This document shows, piece by piece, positions 9,390 through 19,267 of a DNA stretch of 64,000 nt (position 1 is the stretch's first letter; each line of letters opens with the position of its first letter). The translations under genes and the position numbers were made by a program. The notes under the pieces are model-generated. The model worked only from the letters and a program-made list of their open reading frames with translations. It ran no database searches and was not told the origin of the DNA. Origin of the DNA: Prevotella sp. (lineage in GTDB: Bacteria > Bacteroidota > Bacteroidia > Bacteroidales > Bacteroidaceae); contig JAFQGS010000078.1 of NCBI GenBank assembly GCA_017415455.1, forward strand, positions 1 to 64,000, written 5' to 3'.

Positions 9390-10839
9390 TTAAGTCGCGC
9401 TCTTTTGCCTGATACATATCTGTGAGAATCTCTTTCTGATCTTTTGTCAGATAAGTTTTCTTTGTATCAATTGCAATAAGTACGCCATCGTTTATATTCT
9501 TGTCTGCTTTCTCTGGAGTGTATGTGATAACCTCATTTTTATATTCTCCGATATATTTCAGTTGTCCGTTAGAGGTATTATACCACCAAACATTTTTCTT
9601 CTTTCCGCTTATCTTACTTAGGTCAATTTTCATCTCCCTGTTTGTATAGTTGTAAACAAGAAGGTAATCATTACCTCTTGTTGCTATTAAACGGTCATAC
9701 TTTGTTCCATTATCAAGAATAATGCTTTGGTCGGGGATACGCTCAAAGAATGGGAAAGCAAGCATAAGTCGCTTAAGATACTTCATCTGGTTGAATCCTG
9801 GGTCCTTCAATGCCTGATACCATGTCTTGACATCACCAGGATCTCCATATGATGTAGGATAGCCAGGCTTGAGGAACTGCATGATGGCATTATGGCCATA
9901 TGTGTGACCAAAGCAGCCGGCAAACACAGCCCAATAAGCATAACGGCGCACATCATAATCCATCCAACGTGGTTCTTCTGCAGAGTGCAAGCCTTGTGGG
10001 ATATCCTCATAAATAGGCTCGTCATCAACAACAGGCTTAATAGGCTTGTATTTCCATGTTGAGTCAACGTACATCCAGTTGTCCTCTTCTGTGTTATCAG
10101 GGATTGGGTAATCTTTGTTTCCCATTCTTTGTCCATAACGGCGATGTCCGCTTTGGAACATATGGAAATCCATCCACTCGCGATCGGCAAACCATTTTGC
10201 AGATGTGTATCTTCCGCGTGGGTGATAAGTCATAAGGTGGTCTTTGTCTATGGCTCTTATACTGCGTGCAAGACTATCCCAGATGTCCGTACCAATGCTT
10301 CCCTGTAAGTCACCGCCAATCATCCAAATAATATTTGGGCGGTTCTTATATCTTTCTGCAAGGAACTTTCCATATTTGGCTGCTTCTTCTGCATTGATGT
10401 TACCGCTGCTTACTTGTGAGCCCCAGATACATACCATGCCGATATATATACCATATTCTTCTGCTTTGTCTATGATATAGTCCAGGTGATCCCAATAACC
10501 ATAAACACCTTTACGGTTAATATTCTCAAAATTATATCCGTCAACAAGCGACATCTCACCATATATATTATAAGATGGTGTACCGTCAACTACTTGTATT
10601 TGCACCATGTTGTAGCCTGCCTCAGCACAACGTTGTAAGTAATATTGTGCTTCTGCTCTGTCTAAGCGTTGAGGTAACAACCATCCTGTTTCACCAAGCC
10701 AGAAGAAAGGCTTGCCGTTCTCAAACTGCAAGAAACGACTATTATCGGAAATCTTTAACTTTCCATTATCCCATGGTTTTTCTATTGCCATTACAAATGA
10801 AGGCAATAGAATCATAATCATTAATAGAATTTTTCTCAT
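9382..10839 (-). CDS. GH140 apiosidase-like glycoside hydrolase (DUF4038)
   Basis: 485 residues with a signal peptide. The N-terminal TIM barrel of the DUF4038/GH140 type spans about 25-380, with 'FFWLGETGWLLPQRL' at the start, 'WMIGGDLQG' carrying the likely acid/base Asp (about 177) and 'DDEPIYED' carrying the likely nucleophile Glu (about 275). A small collagen-binding-like beta domain (about 385-470) and a charged tail follow. GH140 enzymes cleave the bond between apiose and the galacturonic acid backbone of RG-II, releasing side chains A and B. It sits 11 bp after GH95 in the operon. Released D-apiose would suit the catabolic operon at 38-43 kb. Confidence 0.85.
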   Translation of the reverse strand: MRKILLMIMILLPSFVMAIEKPWDNGKLKISDNSRFLQFENGKPFFWLGETGWLLPQRLDRAEAQYYLQRCAEAGYNMVQIQVVDGTPSYNIYGEMSLVDGYNFENINRKGVYGYWDHLDYIIDKAEEYGIYIGMVCIWGSQVSSGNINAEEAAKYGKFLAERYKNRPNIIWMIGGDLQGSIGTDIWDSLARSIRAIDKDHLMTYHPRGRYTSAKWFADREWMDFHMFQSGHRRYGQRMGNKDYPIPDNTEEDNWMYVDSTWKYKPIKPVVDDEPIYEDIPQGLHSAEEPRWMDYDVRRYAYWAVFAGCFGHTYGHNAIMQFLKPGYPTSYGDPGDVKTWYQALKDPGFNQMKYLKRLMLAFPFFERIPDQSIILDNGTKYDRLIATRGNDYLLVYNYTNREMKIDLSKISGKKKNVWWYNTSNGQLKYIGEYKNEVITYTPEKADKNINDGVLIAIDTKKTYLTKDQKEILTDMYQAKERDLNE

Positions 10840-10850
10840 ATCTTAATGCT

Positions 10851-13328
10851 TTATTTAATAATATATTCTTTCCCTGCTTCTGTCTGTAAATCATACAAGT
10901 AGGTCTTCTTTAACCCTACAGTGTTTAATTTAGCATCCTTGTTTATAAGCACTTGCTGTGAGCCGTGCCACTTGTATATAGGGTTGGAATTCTCGCCTTT
11001 TGCCTTCTTTAGTCCTTTGCCCTTAAGTGGTGTGAGTGAGCGCAGGCGACAGTTACCGCCGTTCTTAGACTTAACAACTAAGCGTGTTATTTTGCAGTCT
11101 TTCCATTCAATGTCCAGCTCAAAACCGCCGCGTGCTATCAATCCTTTGATGCTACCCTCGGGCCACTGTTTTGGCAGTGCCGGCAGGAGATAGATGAATC
11201 CGTCGTGGCTCTGCATCAGCATCTCTGCGATACCAGCAGTACAACCATAGTTTCCGTCAATCTGGAATGGTGGGTGAGCGTCGAAGAGATTAGGATACGT
11301 TCCTCCGCGCTGCTTTGTCGTACCGAAGATGAGGAATGTGTCGGGTGACAGTGTCAGCTGGTCATTTATAAGTTTCATGGCGTGGTCACCGTCGAGCAGA
11401 CGTGCCCAGAAGCAAACTTTCCAGCCCATAGACCATCCAGTGCTGATGTCTCCACGGTGGATAAGTGATGTACGTGCGGCATCAAACAGCTCTGGTGTGC
11501 GGAACGGTGATATCTGATTGCCTGGGAATAATCCGTAGAGGTGAGATACATGACGGTGCTCATCCTTTGGGTCGTCCCAGTCCTGCATCCATTCCTGCAA
11601 CTGTCCCCAGTGACCAATCTGCATCGGTGCCAGTTGCTTGATAAGTCCTTTGTAATGGTCAGCGGTAGCCTGGTCTTCACCAAGAATCTCTGTGGCAGCC
11701 ACCACCTCGTTGAATAGTTCATATATAAGCTGGTTATCCATTGTCACACCAGCATTCAGAGGAACGCCGCCTTTGGGTGAGTTCTCTGGTGATACAGATG
11801 GTGCAACTATCAGCCAACCATTCTTAGGCTCTTTCACCATTGTCTGACTGAAGAACTTAGCTGCTCCAAGTATTGTAGGATAAACCTTGCGCAGGAACTC
11901 TTTGTCGCCTGTGTAGAGATAGTGCTCCCACAGGTGACGGCACATCCATGCACCGCCCGTCATCCACATACCAGACTGTGCGCGGTCGATAGGCCATGTA
12001 GCGCGCCAGATGTCCGTGTTATGATGCAGCACCCATCCGTCGGCACCGTACATCTCCTTTGCTGTGCGCGCACCAGTAACAGTGAGGTCCTGAATCATGT
12101 CAAACAGCGGACCGTTCATTTCTGTTAGATTGGTAACCTCTGCAGGCCAGTAGTTCATTTCACAGTTGATGTTCACTGTGTATTTGCTATCCCAAGATGG
12201 GTACATCTTGTCGTTCCAGATACCTTGTAGGTTTGCTGGTTGTGTGCCCGGCTGTGAAGCACAGATGAGCAGATAACGACCAAAGTTGAAGTAGTTGGCA
12301 ACAAAATAGTTGTCATTGATGCCTATGCGTTTATTGGTAGGAATATCCTTGTACTTATCCTCACCAAGGTTGATGCTCACGCGCTTCATATACTTCTGGA
12401 ATACGTTCTCATGCGCTTCCTTCAGACGATTGAAGCCCTTTGCCATAGCCTTATCTATTGCAGTCTTTGCCTTTGCTACCTCATCGTCCTCAATGCTGGC
12501 GTAGTTGCGCACGTTGGTGGCGATGGCGACATAAAGCACAGCCTCATCGGCACCGGTTACAGACACTACGCCATTGGCACAACTGCTCTTTCCGCCTTTT
12601 GTTTGTGCCGCCAGACGACCGTGGAACCTTACCTTGCCCTTGACACCTTCGTGCTTTGATGAAACTCCTGTTAGTGTGGCGGTGTTCCCGTCATCACCTA
12701 CTATCACGTCATAGTGAGGGGTGGTGAAGTTGGCTGTAAATGAAATCATTCCTGGCTTGCTTGCTGTCAGTCTTACCATTATCACATTGTCGCCCTCTCC
12801 AAGTGTAGAGATAGCCTCACGCTTGTAGGTTACGCCACCTGAGGTGTATGTAACGATGGTGCGGGCTGAGTCGAGACTCAGTTCGCGGTAGTAATTGCTA
12901 TAGTCTGCATGACCAGGCATGGCGATATAGAGGTCGCCGAAAGGCTGGTAAGGCATGCCGCTGTTGCGACTTGCGCCAGGCATTATACCTTCGTTGGCAA
13001 GTTCCTGTGCTTCTTTGAATTTGCCTTGCAGTGCCAGCTCGCGCACTTTAGGCAGTGTTTCCTTTGCCTTTGGGTTCAGTGTGTGGTTCGGTTGACCAGC
13101 CCAGATTGTCTCTTCGTTTAGCTGGATACGCTCCACACCGGGATTGCCGAACACCATGCCGCCCAGACGACCGTTGCCTATTGGCATTGCCTGTGTCCAT
13201 GTCATGGCTGGTTTGTCGAACCACAATTTGTACTCAATATTGTTCTCATTGCCGAAAGCAAATTGCTTGATGCTTAACAGCAGGGCTGCAGCGAGCAGCA
13301 GTCTTTTTGTATTTTGTATTTTCTTCAT
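10851..13328 (-). CDS. GH95 alpha-L-fucosidase / alpha-L-galactosidase
   Basis: 825 residues with a signal peptide and the full GH95 layout: N-terminal beta-sandwich starting '[18 protein letters not shown]', then an (alpha/alpha)6 barrel with '[18 protein letters not shown]', '[10 protein letters not shown]' and '[13 protein letters not shown]', and a C-terminal beta domain. The family inverts alpha-L-fucosides or alpha-L-galactosides. In an RG-II locus the expected job is removal of the terminal L-galactose of side chain A. That specificity is inferred from context, since GH95 fucosidases look alike. A 114-bp gap with an 8-bp tandem repeat separates it from the upstream esterase gene. Confidence 0.9.
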   Translation of the reverse strand: MKKIQNTKRLLLAAALLLSIKQFAFGNENNIEYKLWFDKPAMTWTQAMPIGNGRLGGMVFGNPGVERIQLNEETIWAGQPNHTLNPKAKETLPKVRELALQGKFKEAQELANEGIMPGASRNSGMPYQPFGDLYIAMPGHADYSNYYRELSLDSARTIVTYTSGGVTYKREAISTLGEGDNVIMVRLTASKPGMISFTANFTTPHYDVIVGDDGNTATLTGVSSKHEGVKGKVRFHGRLAAQTKGGKSSCANGVVSVTGADEAVLYVAIATNVRNYASIEDDEVAKAKTAIDKAMAKGFNRLKEAHENVFQKYMKRVSINLGEDKYKDIPTNKRIGINDNYFVANYFNFGRYLLICASQPGTQPANLQGIWNDKMYPSWDSKYTVNINCEMNYWPAEVTNLTEMNGPLFDMIQDLTVTGARTAKEMYGADGWVLHHNTDIWRATWPIDRAQSGMWMTGGAWMCRHLWEHYLYTGDKEFLRKVYPTILGAAKFFSQTMVKEPKNGWLIVAPSVSPENSPKGGVPLNAGVTMDNQLIYELFNEVVAATEILGEDQATADHYKGLIKQLAPMQIGHWGQLQEWMQDWDDPKDEHRHVSHLYGLFPGNQISPFRTPELFDAARTSLIHRGDISTGWSMGWKVCFWARLLDGDHAMKLINDQLTLSPDTFLIFGTTKQRGGTYPNLFDAHPPFQIDGNYGCTAGIAEMLMQSHDGFIYLLPALPKQWPEGSIKGLIARGGFELDIEWKDCKITRLVVKSKNGGNCRLRSLTPLKGKGLKKAKGENSNPIYKWHGSQQVLINKDAKLNTVGLKKTYLYDLQTEAGKEYIIK

Positions 13329-13339
13329 AATCTTTTTTA

Positions 13340-13375
13340 GTTGACAAGTAAACGAGTAAACAAGTTGACAAGTTA
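13340..13375 (+). repeat. 8-bp tandem repeat inside the PUL operon
   Basis: Four units in perfect 8-bp phase: GTTGACAA, GTAAACGA, GTAAACAA, GTTGACAA, starting at 13340, then a partial unit. It occupies the gap between the esterase and GH95 genes. The same unit family recurs at 49008-49045 and, inverted, at 49164-49203. Confidence 0.8.
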
Positions 13376-13442
13376 TTAGTAATCTTTAATATTCTGGAGT
13401 TTAGGAATTAATAGCCCTTCTTTTGGAAGATGGGGATGTTTC

Positions 13443-14762
13443 TTAATAAATATAAAACTCATCTTTTGTTTCCAGTACAATCTTCTTCTCGTCCTTCATT
13501 GTTGTGTCCAGCTTGAACACGTCGCCGAAGAAATCGTAAACGGCCATGCGCTTGTTCTCGCCGAAGTCATGGCGCTCTGTTGGCAGATGCACGTTGCGTA
13601 CATTATCCTTCGCTCCGTAGAAACCGTAGATACGCTGCAGGAATGGGTACTCCATCTCTGGAACTGTTGATGTCCAGTCGCCGCCGTCGCTCACGATTAG
13701 CAGTGGGCGTGGTGCAAGTGTTGCTGCCAATTCAGCTTCACAGGTTCCGCCACCTGCCAGTTGTACAGGCTTACCACTTTCGCACGGGCAACCACCGTCA
13801 AAGTGAGATGCTAAATGTACCACAGGAGCAGCGGCTGTAATACGCTGGTCAAGCAGGTAGAGTAATATGGTGTGTGTGCCACCACCACTACCGCCGCAAA
13901 CGCCTATGCGGGTAGTATCAATATCCTTGCGCGTGTCGAGCATATAATTGAGTAATTTCAGTCCGCAAGCAGCCTGATATACATGGGCGCGACTTGTCTG
14001 ATGGGCTTTCTTGCCAACTTCAGCTTCTGATGCTCCCCATCCGTAGAGGTCAAAGTCAACGCAGATGGCACCCATGCGTGCCAGTGTGCCCAGTCGCTTC
14101 TGTGCATCCGGCCGGTGGCGCCCAGGCCAGTGCCCGTCAGGACAGATAATGAGTGGATAGCCGTTCTTTTGTTTCTTGAACTTCACTCCCTTTGCCTTGC
14201 TCGGGGTATAGATTGTTCCGAACAGATGCTCGCCTGGTGTCAGCTCAATCTTGATGTTCTGCATAGTGTAGCCGTCATGTTTGCGTACCTTGCCCAATTC
14301 TGCTTTAGCATCCTTGACACACTCATCAAGGTATTTGTTAATCTCCAGTTTTTCCCTAACCTCCTTTAGCAGTATAGCACGTCGTGATTCCCACTCTGCG
14401 GTGTTGCTGTATTTGGTGCTAAGATAGTCAAGCATCATCTTGCCTTCTGCCTCATGGCGGCGTGGATACTCGTATGGCTTTATCTTGTAAGAATTACCTT
14501 TTTGTTTCCACCAGTTCCAGTCAAAATACTTGCAAATGTTGTCAAGCGTCATCTCTATTGAGTATGGACGCACGCGGAAGTCAGCATATGGCAAACGTTT
14601 TCCGACGGTGTCAACGTTATATTTAAATTTAACTCCGAATTGTTTTTGCACATCATTCATGAGATCACTAACCGATCGCTCATACTTTGTCTCAAATGAT
14701 TGTGCAAAAGCGAATGTCATTCCAAATAATAAGAATGATATTTGTACCACTAACCTTTTCAT
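13443..14762 (-). CDS. Secreted alpha/beta-hydrolase esterase with N-terminal STN-like domain (putative pectin esterase)
   Basis: 439 residues with a signal peptide. Residues about 28-95 ('VSDLMNDVQKQFGVKFKY', 'MTLDNICKYFDWNWW') look like an STN domain, the small fold found at the start of SusC-type receptors and anti-sigma factors. Residues about 160-420 form an alpha/beta hydrolase with nucleophile elbow 'CGGSGGG' (Ser near 293) and a C-terminal 'ERHDFGENK' that supplies the likely catalytic His. RG-II loci encode pectin methyl- and acetyl-esterases of this broad type, so ester removal from the galacturonan backbone is the inferred role. It starts 5 bp after the upstream fusion gene. Confidence 0.75.
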   Translation of the reverse strand: MKRLVVQISFLLFGMTFAFAQSFETKYERSVSDLMNDVQKQFGVKFKYNVDTVGKRLPYADFRVRPYSIEMTLDNICKYFDWNWWKQKGNSYKIKPYEYPRRHEAEGKMMLDYLSTKYSNTAEWESRRAILLKEVREKLEINKYLDECVKDAKAELGKVRKHDGYTMQNIKIELTPGEHLFGTIYTPSKAKGVKFKKQKNGYPLIICPDGHWPGRHRPDAQKRLGTLARMGAICVDFDLYGWGASEAEVGKKAHQTSRAHVYQAACGLKLLNYMLDTRKDIDTTRIGVCGGSGGGTHTILLYLLDQRITAAAPVVHLASHFDGGCPCESGKPVQLAGGGTCEAELAATLAPRPLLIVSDGGDWTSTVPEMEYPFLQRIYGFYGAKDNVRNVHLPTERHDFGENKRMAVYDFFGDVFKLDTTMKDEKKIVLETKDEFYIY

Positions 14763-14767
14763 GTTAT

Positions 14768-17700
14768 TTACATCTTATAAGTTAATTTGCCTATGTCATT
14801 CCTCTTGGCAACAATCTTGCCGTCAACAAGAATCATCAAGCCTTTTCCTAAATGGTAGCGCTGTCCATCCTTGTCATACACGATTGTTATATTGTGTCCG
14901 TGATACATTATATTGTCAAGACAGAAATAATTCCATTTGTTATCAGGAACGAGTGGATTGACAACAATGCTTCCATCCTTCTGAGGTCTCAGTCCAGCAA
15001 TACCTGTAATCATCAGGTCGTTGAATGTAGAGTGGTTGTAGTAACGACTACGCTCTCTGTCACCCATTAGCCATGCGCCATTCTTCTCGTCAAGATATTC
15101 CCCAATGCATGGTCTGCCTCTGTGATGCTGACTCTCAACATACAGTTCCATCTGACGGAAGAAAATACTGTCAGTCATGATAGGCGAAGGGTAGTTGTTT
15201 ATGTAGTTAGCCATTGCTGTTAATGTCTGACTTGATGCAAAAGGCCATATTGCGCCGTCCCATTCACATGTGCCTACTCCATGCGATCTGAATTCCGGAT
15301 GACGACGTTCTGCTGTTGTCAGTCCATAAGGTGCGGAGAAACCATTCTCATCCGTGATTTGTTTCCATGCAGCATCATACGCTCCTGCGTCAGGCATGTT
15401 GAAATACCATGGAATATAGCCGATAGCCTCTCGTGCTTTTGCAAGAGTGTCTCCCTTCATCGTCTCAAAGAATAGTCTGTCTTTATTCCACAGATTGTTC
15501 TTTATGAGTGTTTTGATGGATTCCGCTTCCTGCTTATATGACTCCGCTTTCTCCTTGTTGCCTGCCATTTCGTTTATTTCTGCGAGAGCATTCGCATTTC
15601 CATACATGTAACTGTTGATTGTAGGACGTGCATATTGTTTGCGTCTTCCGCCGCTTATGCTTTCTTCCATACCGTCTTTTACATCTTCCTGCCAATAAAG
15701 TCCGCTTGGCAATCTGTGTGTGGTCTTCCAATAGTCAAACTCTGCTTCCATGTCAGGTGTCATGTCTAATATGAATGTTTTATCGCCATGCACCTTGTAT
15801 GCCTCAAATATGGCAGCTGGATTCCATGAACTGAACTTAGTCATTTTTGCCATTGGCTTGCCGTCATTGCCACGATACCATGTCTTTAATATCTGATGCA
15901 GATATGTAGTGTCGCGCAGCCATCTTGATTCCATTACGTGATGACCAATGGCGCATGCTATGAGATTGTATCTGTCAGAGTATGATCTTTGTACAAGGAA
16001 TTCGGTCATGCCATACCCAACAGGAGTGCGCTTTATGTGTTTGCGTAGTGTCCACCAGCGATAATAGAACATTTCCTCAATGTTCTCCTGTGGGCATTCA
16101 AACAGAGGAATATTCTTAGACATCCATTCAGAAGACTGACTGTTTGGAATGTCTGTTACGATATTCTCATCCTCCATGTTGTTGAACTTCTCTGCATAAT
16201 GTGAGAAGTTCTCATATTTTAATACAGACGCTCCACTGTCATTGTCCAGTGACTGGCTTTTTACGTTTGCTATCATATAAGATGCAAGCTTGTCCTGCTC
16301 GTCGGCTCTTGGCATGTCAACCCATTGGTCTGCAGGAGTCTCAATGTTAGGATATTGGAACAAGTCGCCTGTTCTGAACATAACTCGTGTGATAGCCTCA
16401 ACCGGCGTGTCAAACATACGTGTGCAGACCTTCTTCCCATCAATAAAGAATGTTGCCATATGAGCGTCAACAGACAATTTTGCAGTTATGCGATAAGTCT
16501 TGTTTGTCTCGTAGTTCTTCAGCATGGTGCCATAGCGTGCTCCGCCCTTAACCTTTATAGTTGCGGTAGAGTCAACAACTATCCTTGATGCAACATTACC
16601 TTTGTCGTCAAGGAACTCAACATGCAATACGCCAAAGTCTTTTTGTGCTATCTGCAGGTCAAAGTCAAACTGCAACTCTTTTGTTGCAGGTATCACCTTC
16701 TCTATCTTAGAATAATCATAAGGGTCCTTGTCGCTTAGCTTTATCCATTTCCCGTTAAGTTCTACAGGTGCCCATAGTGGTGAATAAATGTTCCAGTCCT
16801 CTAATTCAGCCAATGTGCTGTATTTGCTGAAGTCTGTGTCTACGTGTGCGCTTGCCTTGGTCTGAACAGGAACCATGATGCGTGAAACCCACATGTCTTC
16901 CTTGTTGTGACTGTATGTAACCCACAAGTCTCCGTCAGGAGGAGTGCCGTTGCCTTCAAGGATTCCTCTTGTGTATTGTGGTCCATAGCTCTTGTAGAGT
17001 CCCCAGTGGCGCTCAGGTGTCACGTCGCCATGTACGAGATTCAGCGTAGTGTATTCCAAACCGTCTTGACTTAATGATATGCCTAAAGGCCAACGGTATT
17101 CCGCTGGGTTATATACAGTGGCATAAGTGCCGTCGCTGAGTCGCTGTCCCCATATCTTTGCGTTTGAGTTTACAAAGCCAGGTGCTCTGTAAGCAGGAGT
17201 TCTCCATGTGTTTCCTCCGTCTGCGCTGAGGCTTGTCACCGCATGTTTCCACAGTGCTACTTTTCTTCCGTCAGGCAATGTGTATCCAGAGAATGCCTTG
17301 TAAGGTTTGTTGAATGGTATCAGCTTGTCGTTTCTGTCAGCCTCCTCCACCCACTGCATTCTGTACATAGGGTCTGCGAGCATTTCCTCGCATGCTTTTA
17401 CGAAGTCCTTGTCCTTTGAACACTTGTAATATGGGTAGTCTGTGTTCTTCTCGTTGAAGTTGTGGTTATAATAGATAAAATAGATATCTCCGAAAGAACC
17501 GTCTTTCTTTATCTCTCTTACCACGCGTCCCACAGCGTTACCGTCATTAGGGTCATCCTTCGCGGTCAGTGCGATACAATAGCATCCGCTGGCAATAAGC
17601 TTGCCTTTCTTTGACACATAGAATCCTACGCGCTGATGCATTATTGCATACAGGTCCTTTGCTACAACCCCAGGCCATGTCTCTTTTGTGAAACCGTCCG

Positions 17701-18898
17701 GTACTTTGTACTCAGGGAACAAAACTACAGGTGAAGTCCATGCGTATCCGTCCTCAGATGTTTGTAGGAATGTTTTTCCCGGAGGCTCATGCTCGCTTCG
17801 TGGGTTTGCAAGGTAGTGCATGTAGAACTTGCCGTTCCAGTATGCCATCATAGGCTGGTGGTTATAAAGCCATCCCAGTTCGCCTCTCATTGTCTGTATG
17901 TTGTGTACTCCTACCACAGGTGTCAGTCCTCCGTCGTGACGCGCAGGTGTGGCAACTGTCTTTCCTGTGTAGTGAATGCAGTCGCGGTTGTATTTTATAA
18001 GTCCGTCCACTAATTTCTCGTCAGCCATGAATACTGTTCCATGCTTATGTCCTACAGGGAATTTCACTGTTCCTGTCTGATTCTGGAATGTCTTGAAATC
18101 CTTAGTGCGTGCTGCTCCGTATATGGCATGACGATAAGAGTCATAGTATATATAATACCAGTCTCCAACCTTTGCTGTTGTCGGACCCTCTGTGAAACTC
18201 TCTGTAAATGGTTCCGATGGTTTAGTCCATGGTCCGAATGGCGTTTTTGAGAATGCAACCTTGATGTTCCTTTGCTTTCTGCTATTGTCTTTCAGCACCA
18301 TCACATAGTCGTTCTTTGCTCTTTTCACAAGCGTAGCATCTATGCAGCTGAAGTCAGGGTCAATAAGAAGCTTCGCCTTGCTGAACTTTTTGAAGTCTTT
18401 TGTTGTCACGTAATACAGGCGGTGATTGTTGTAGTGGTCCTCTATGTAGTCAGGGAATTTTCCCGGCACACATGATGCCCATATTATCATGTACTGTCTC
18501 CTTACGTCGTCATAGAACAGCTCAGGCGCCCATACGTTGACCGTCGTAGTGTCTTCCATTACCGGAATGAATCGCTGCTCAGTCCAATGTATGAGGTCCT
18601 TGGAAGATGAGTAGCCGAATCCGAGGTCGCCTTTCCAGCTGCTTGTCCATACAAGATGGAAGGTGCCGTCAGGACCTTTTACCACCGATGGGTCTCTCAT
18701 CACTTTTTGTTTTCCTACTGCGGGTGTCAGGAACGTACCCTTGATGCTGTCCCATTTTATTCCGTCGTAGCTGTAAATGAATCTTAGTCCTTCATTCGCA
18801 GGCTCGTGGAATGACGTCGAGACATAAATGTCTTTTGCCGTTGCAGGCGTAAATGTCATTGCTAAAGTGGCGATGACTGAGCAAAAAAGTTTTCTCAT
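14768..18898 (-). CDS. Three-module glycosidase: GH43-like, GH143-like, GH142-like
   Basis: 1376 residues with a signal peptide; first gene of the minus-strand operon. Module 1 (about 20-300) is a five-bladed GH43-like propeller with 'RDPSVVK', 'IDATLVKR' and 'TEGPTTAKVGDW', the usual Asp/Asp/Glu positions. Module 2 (about 305-690) is a six-bladed sialidase-like propeller resembling GH143, the enzyme that releases Dha from RG-II. A concanavalin-like beta-sandwich (about 690-890) links to module 3 (about 900-1376), an (alpha/alpha)6 barrel resembling GH142 beta-L-arabinofuranosidase ('GTCEWDGAIWPFASSQT', 'HHRGRPCIGEYLDE'). GH143-GH142 fusions that remove side chain D are known from Bacteroides thetaiotaomicron. 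The extra GH43-like head is the unusual part. Family numbers come from memory of the architecture. Confidence 0.75.
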   Translation of the reverse strand: MRKLFCSVIATLAMTFTPATAKDIYVSTSFHEPANEGLRFIYSYDGIKWDSIKGTFLTPAVGKQKVMRDPSVVKGPDGTFHLVWTSSWKGDLGFGYSSSKDLIHWTEQRFIPVMEDTTTVNVWAPELFYDDVRRQYMIIWASCVPGKFPDYIEDHYNNHRLYYVTTKDFKKFSKAKLLIDPDFSCIDATLVKRAKNDYVMVLKDNSRKQRNIKVAFSKTPFGPWTKPSEPFTESFTEGPTTAKVGDWYYIYYDSYRHAIYGAARTKDFKTFQNQTGTVKFPVGHKHGTVFMADEKLVDGLIKYNRDCIHYTGKTVATPARHDGGLTPVVGVHNIQTMRGELGWLYNHQPMMAYWNGKFYMHYLANPRSEHEPPGKTFLQTSEDGYAWTSPVVLFPEYKVPDGFTKETWPGVVAKDLYAIMHQRVGFYVSKKGKLIASGCYCIALTAKDDPNDGNAVGRVVREIKKDGSFGDIYFIYYNHNFNEKNTDYPYYKCSKDKDFVKACEEMLADPMYRMQWVEEADRNDKLIPFNKPYKAFSGYTLPDGRKVALWKHAVTSLSADGGNTWRTPAYRAPGFVNSNAKIWGQRLSDGTYATVYNPAEYRWPLGISLSQDGLEYTTLNLVHGDVTPERHWGLYKSYGPQYTRGILEGNGTPPDGDLWVTYSHNKEDMWVSRIMVPVQTKASAHVDTDFSKYSTLAELEDWNIYSPLWAPVELNGKWIKLSDKDPYDYSKIEKVIPATKELQFDFDLQIAQKDFGVLHVEFLDDKGNVASRIVVDSTATIKVKGGARYGTMLKNYETNKTYRITAKLSVDAHMATFFIDGKKVCTRMFDTPVEAITRVMFRTGDLFQYPNIETPADQWVDMPRADEQDKLASYMIANVKSQSLDNDSGASVLKYENFSHYAEKFNNMEDENIVTDIPNSQSSEWMSKNIPLFECPQENIEEMFYYRWWTLRKHIKRTPVGYGMTEFLVQRSYSDRYNLIACAIGHHVMESRWLRDTTYLHQILKTWYRGNDGKPMAKMTKFSSWNPAAIFEAYKVHGDKTFILDMTPDMEAEFDYWKTTHRLPSGLYWQEDVKDGMEESISGGRRKQYARPTINSYMYGNANALAEINEMAGNKEKAESYKQEAESIKTLIKNNLWNKDRLFFETMKGDTLAKAREAIGYIPWYFNMPDAGAYDAAWKQITDENGFSAPYGLTTAERRHPEFRSHGVGTCEWDGAIWPFASSQTLTAMANYINNYPSPIMTDSIFFRQMELYVESQHHRGRPCIGEYLDEKNGAWLMGDRERSRYYNHSTFNDLMITGIAGLRPQKDGSIVVNPLVPDNKWNYFCLDNIMYHGHNITIVYDKDGQRYHLGKGLMILVDGKIVAKRNDIGKLTYKM

Positions 18899-19267
18899 TT
18901 GTATTTATTTTTATGTTTTTATATTTTAGATTCAAAATTTCCTACAAATATAATCATAAAATTTTAATACTATACATTATTAAATGTATTTGTTTGTTGT
19001 TTCGGTTAGTTTTTTGTTTTTTTAGTTAATATTAATGCAAAGGGCATGTTGCTTGTGCCAGTAATCATGTATATGTGCTCTTGTTTGGCAGGTGTAAACT
19101 TTAATTCTTTTCTCTGCGGGATGATATAATGTTGCAGAAGTGACATAATGAAACGTTATTTTATGTTTTGTCTGTCATAATGTATAAAATATTGCCCGTT
19201 TTGTTGCATTTTACTAATATTTTTATAACTTTGCACCTCAAATTAACAAGAAGACCATTTGTGAGAT
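18899..19267. promoter_or_regulatory. Divergent intergenic region with asnA promoter
   Basis: 369 bp of AT-rich sequence separate the PUL operon and asnA, which diverge here. For asnA a -7 box TAACTTTG lies at 19226-19233 with TTG at 19204-19206, 19 bp upstream; the leader is 34 nt. The start of the PUL operon must also be in this gap, but I could not pick out a clear minus-strand promoter. Confidence 0.6.
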
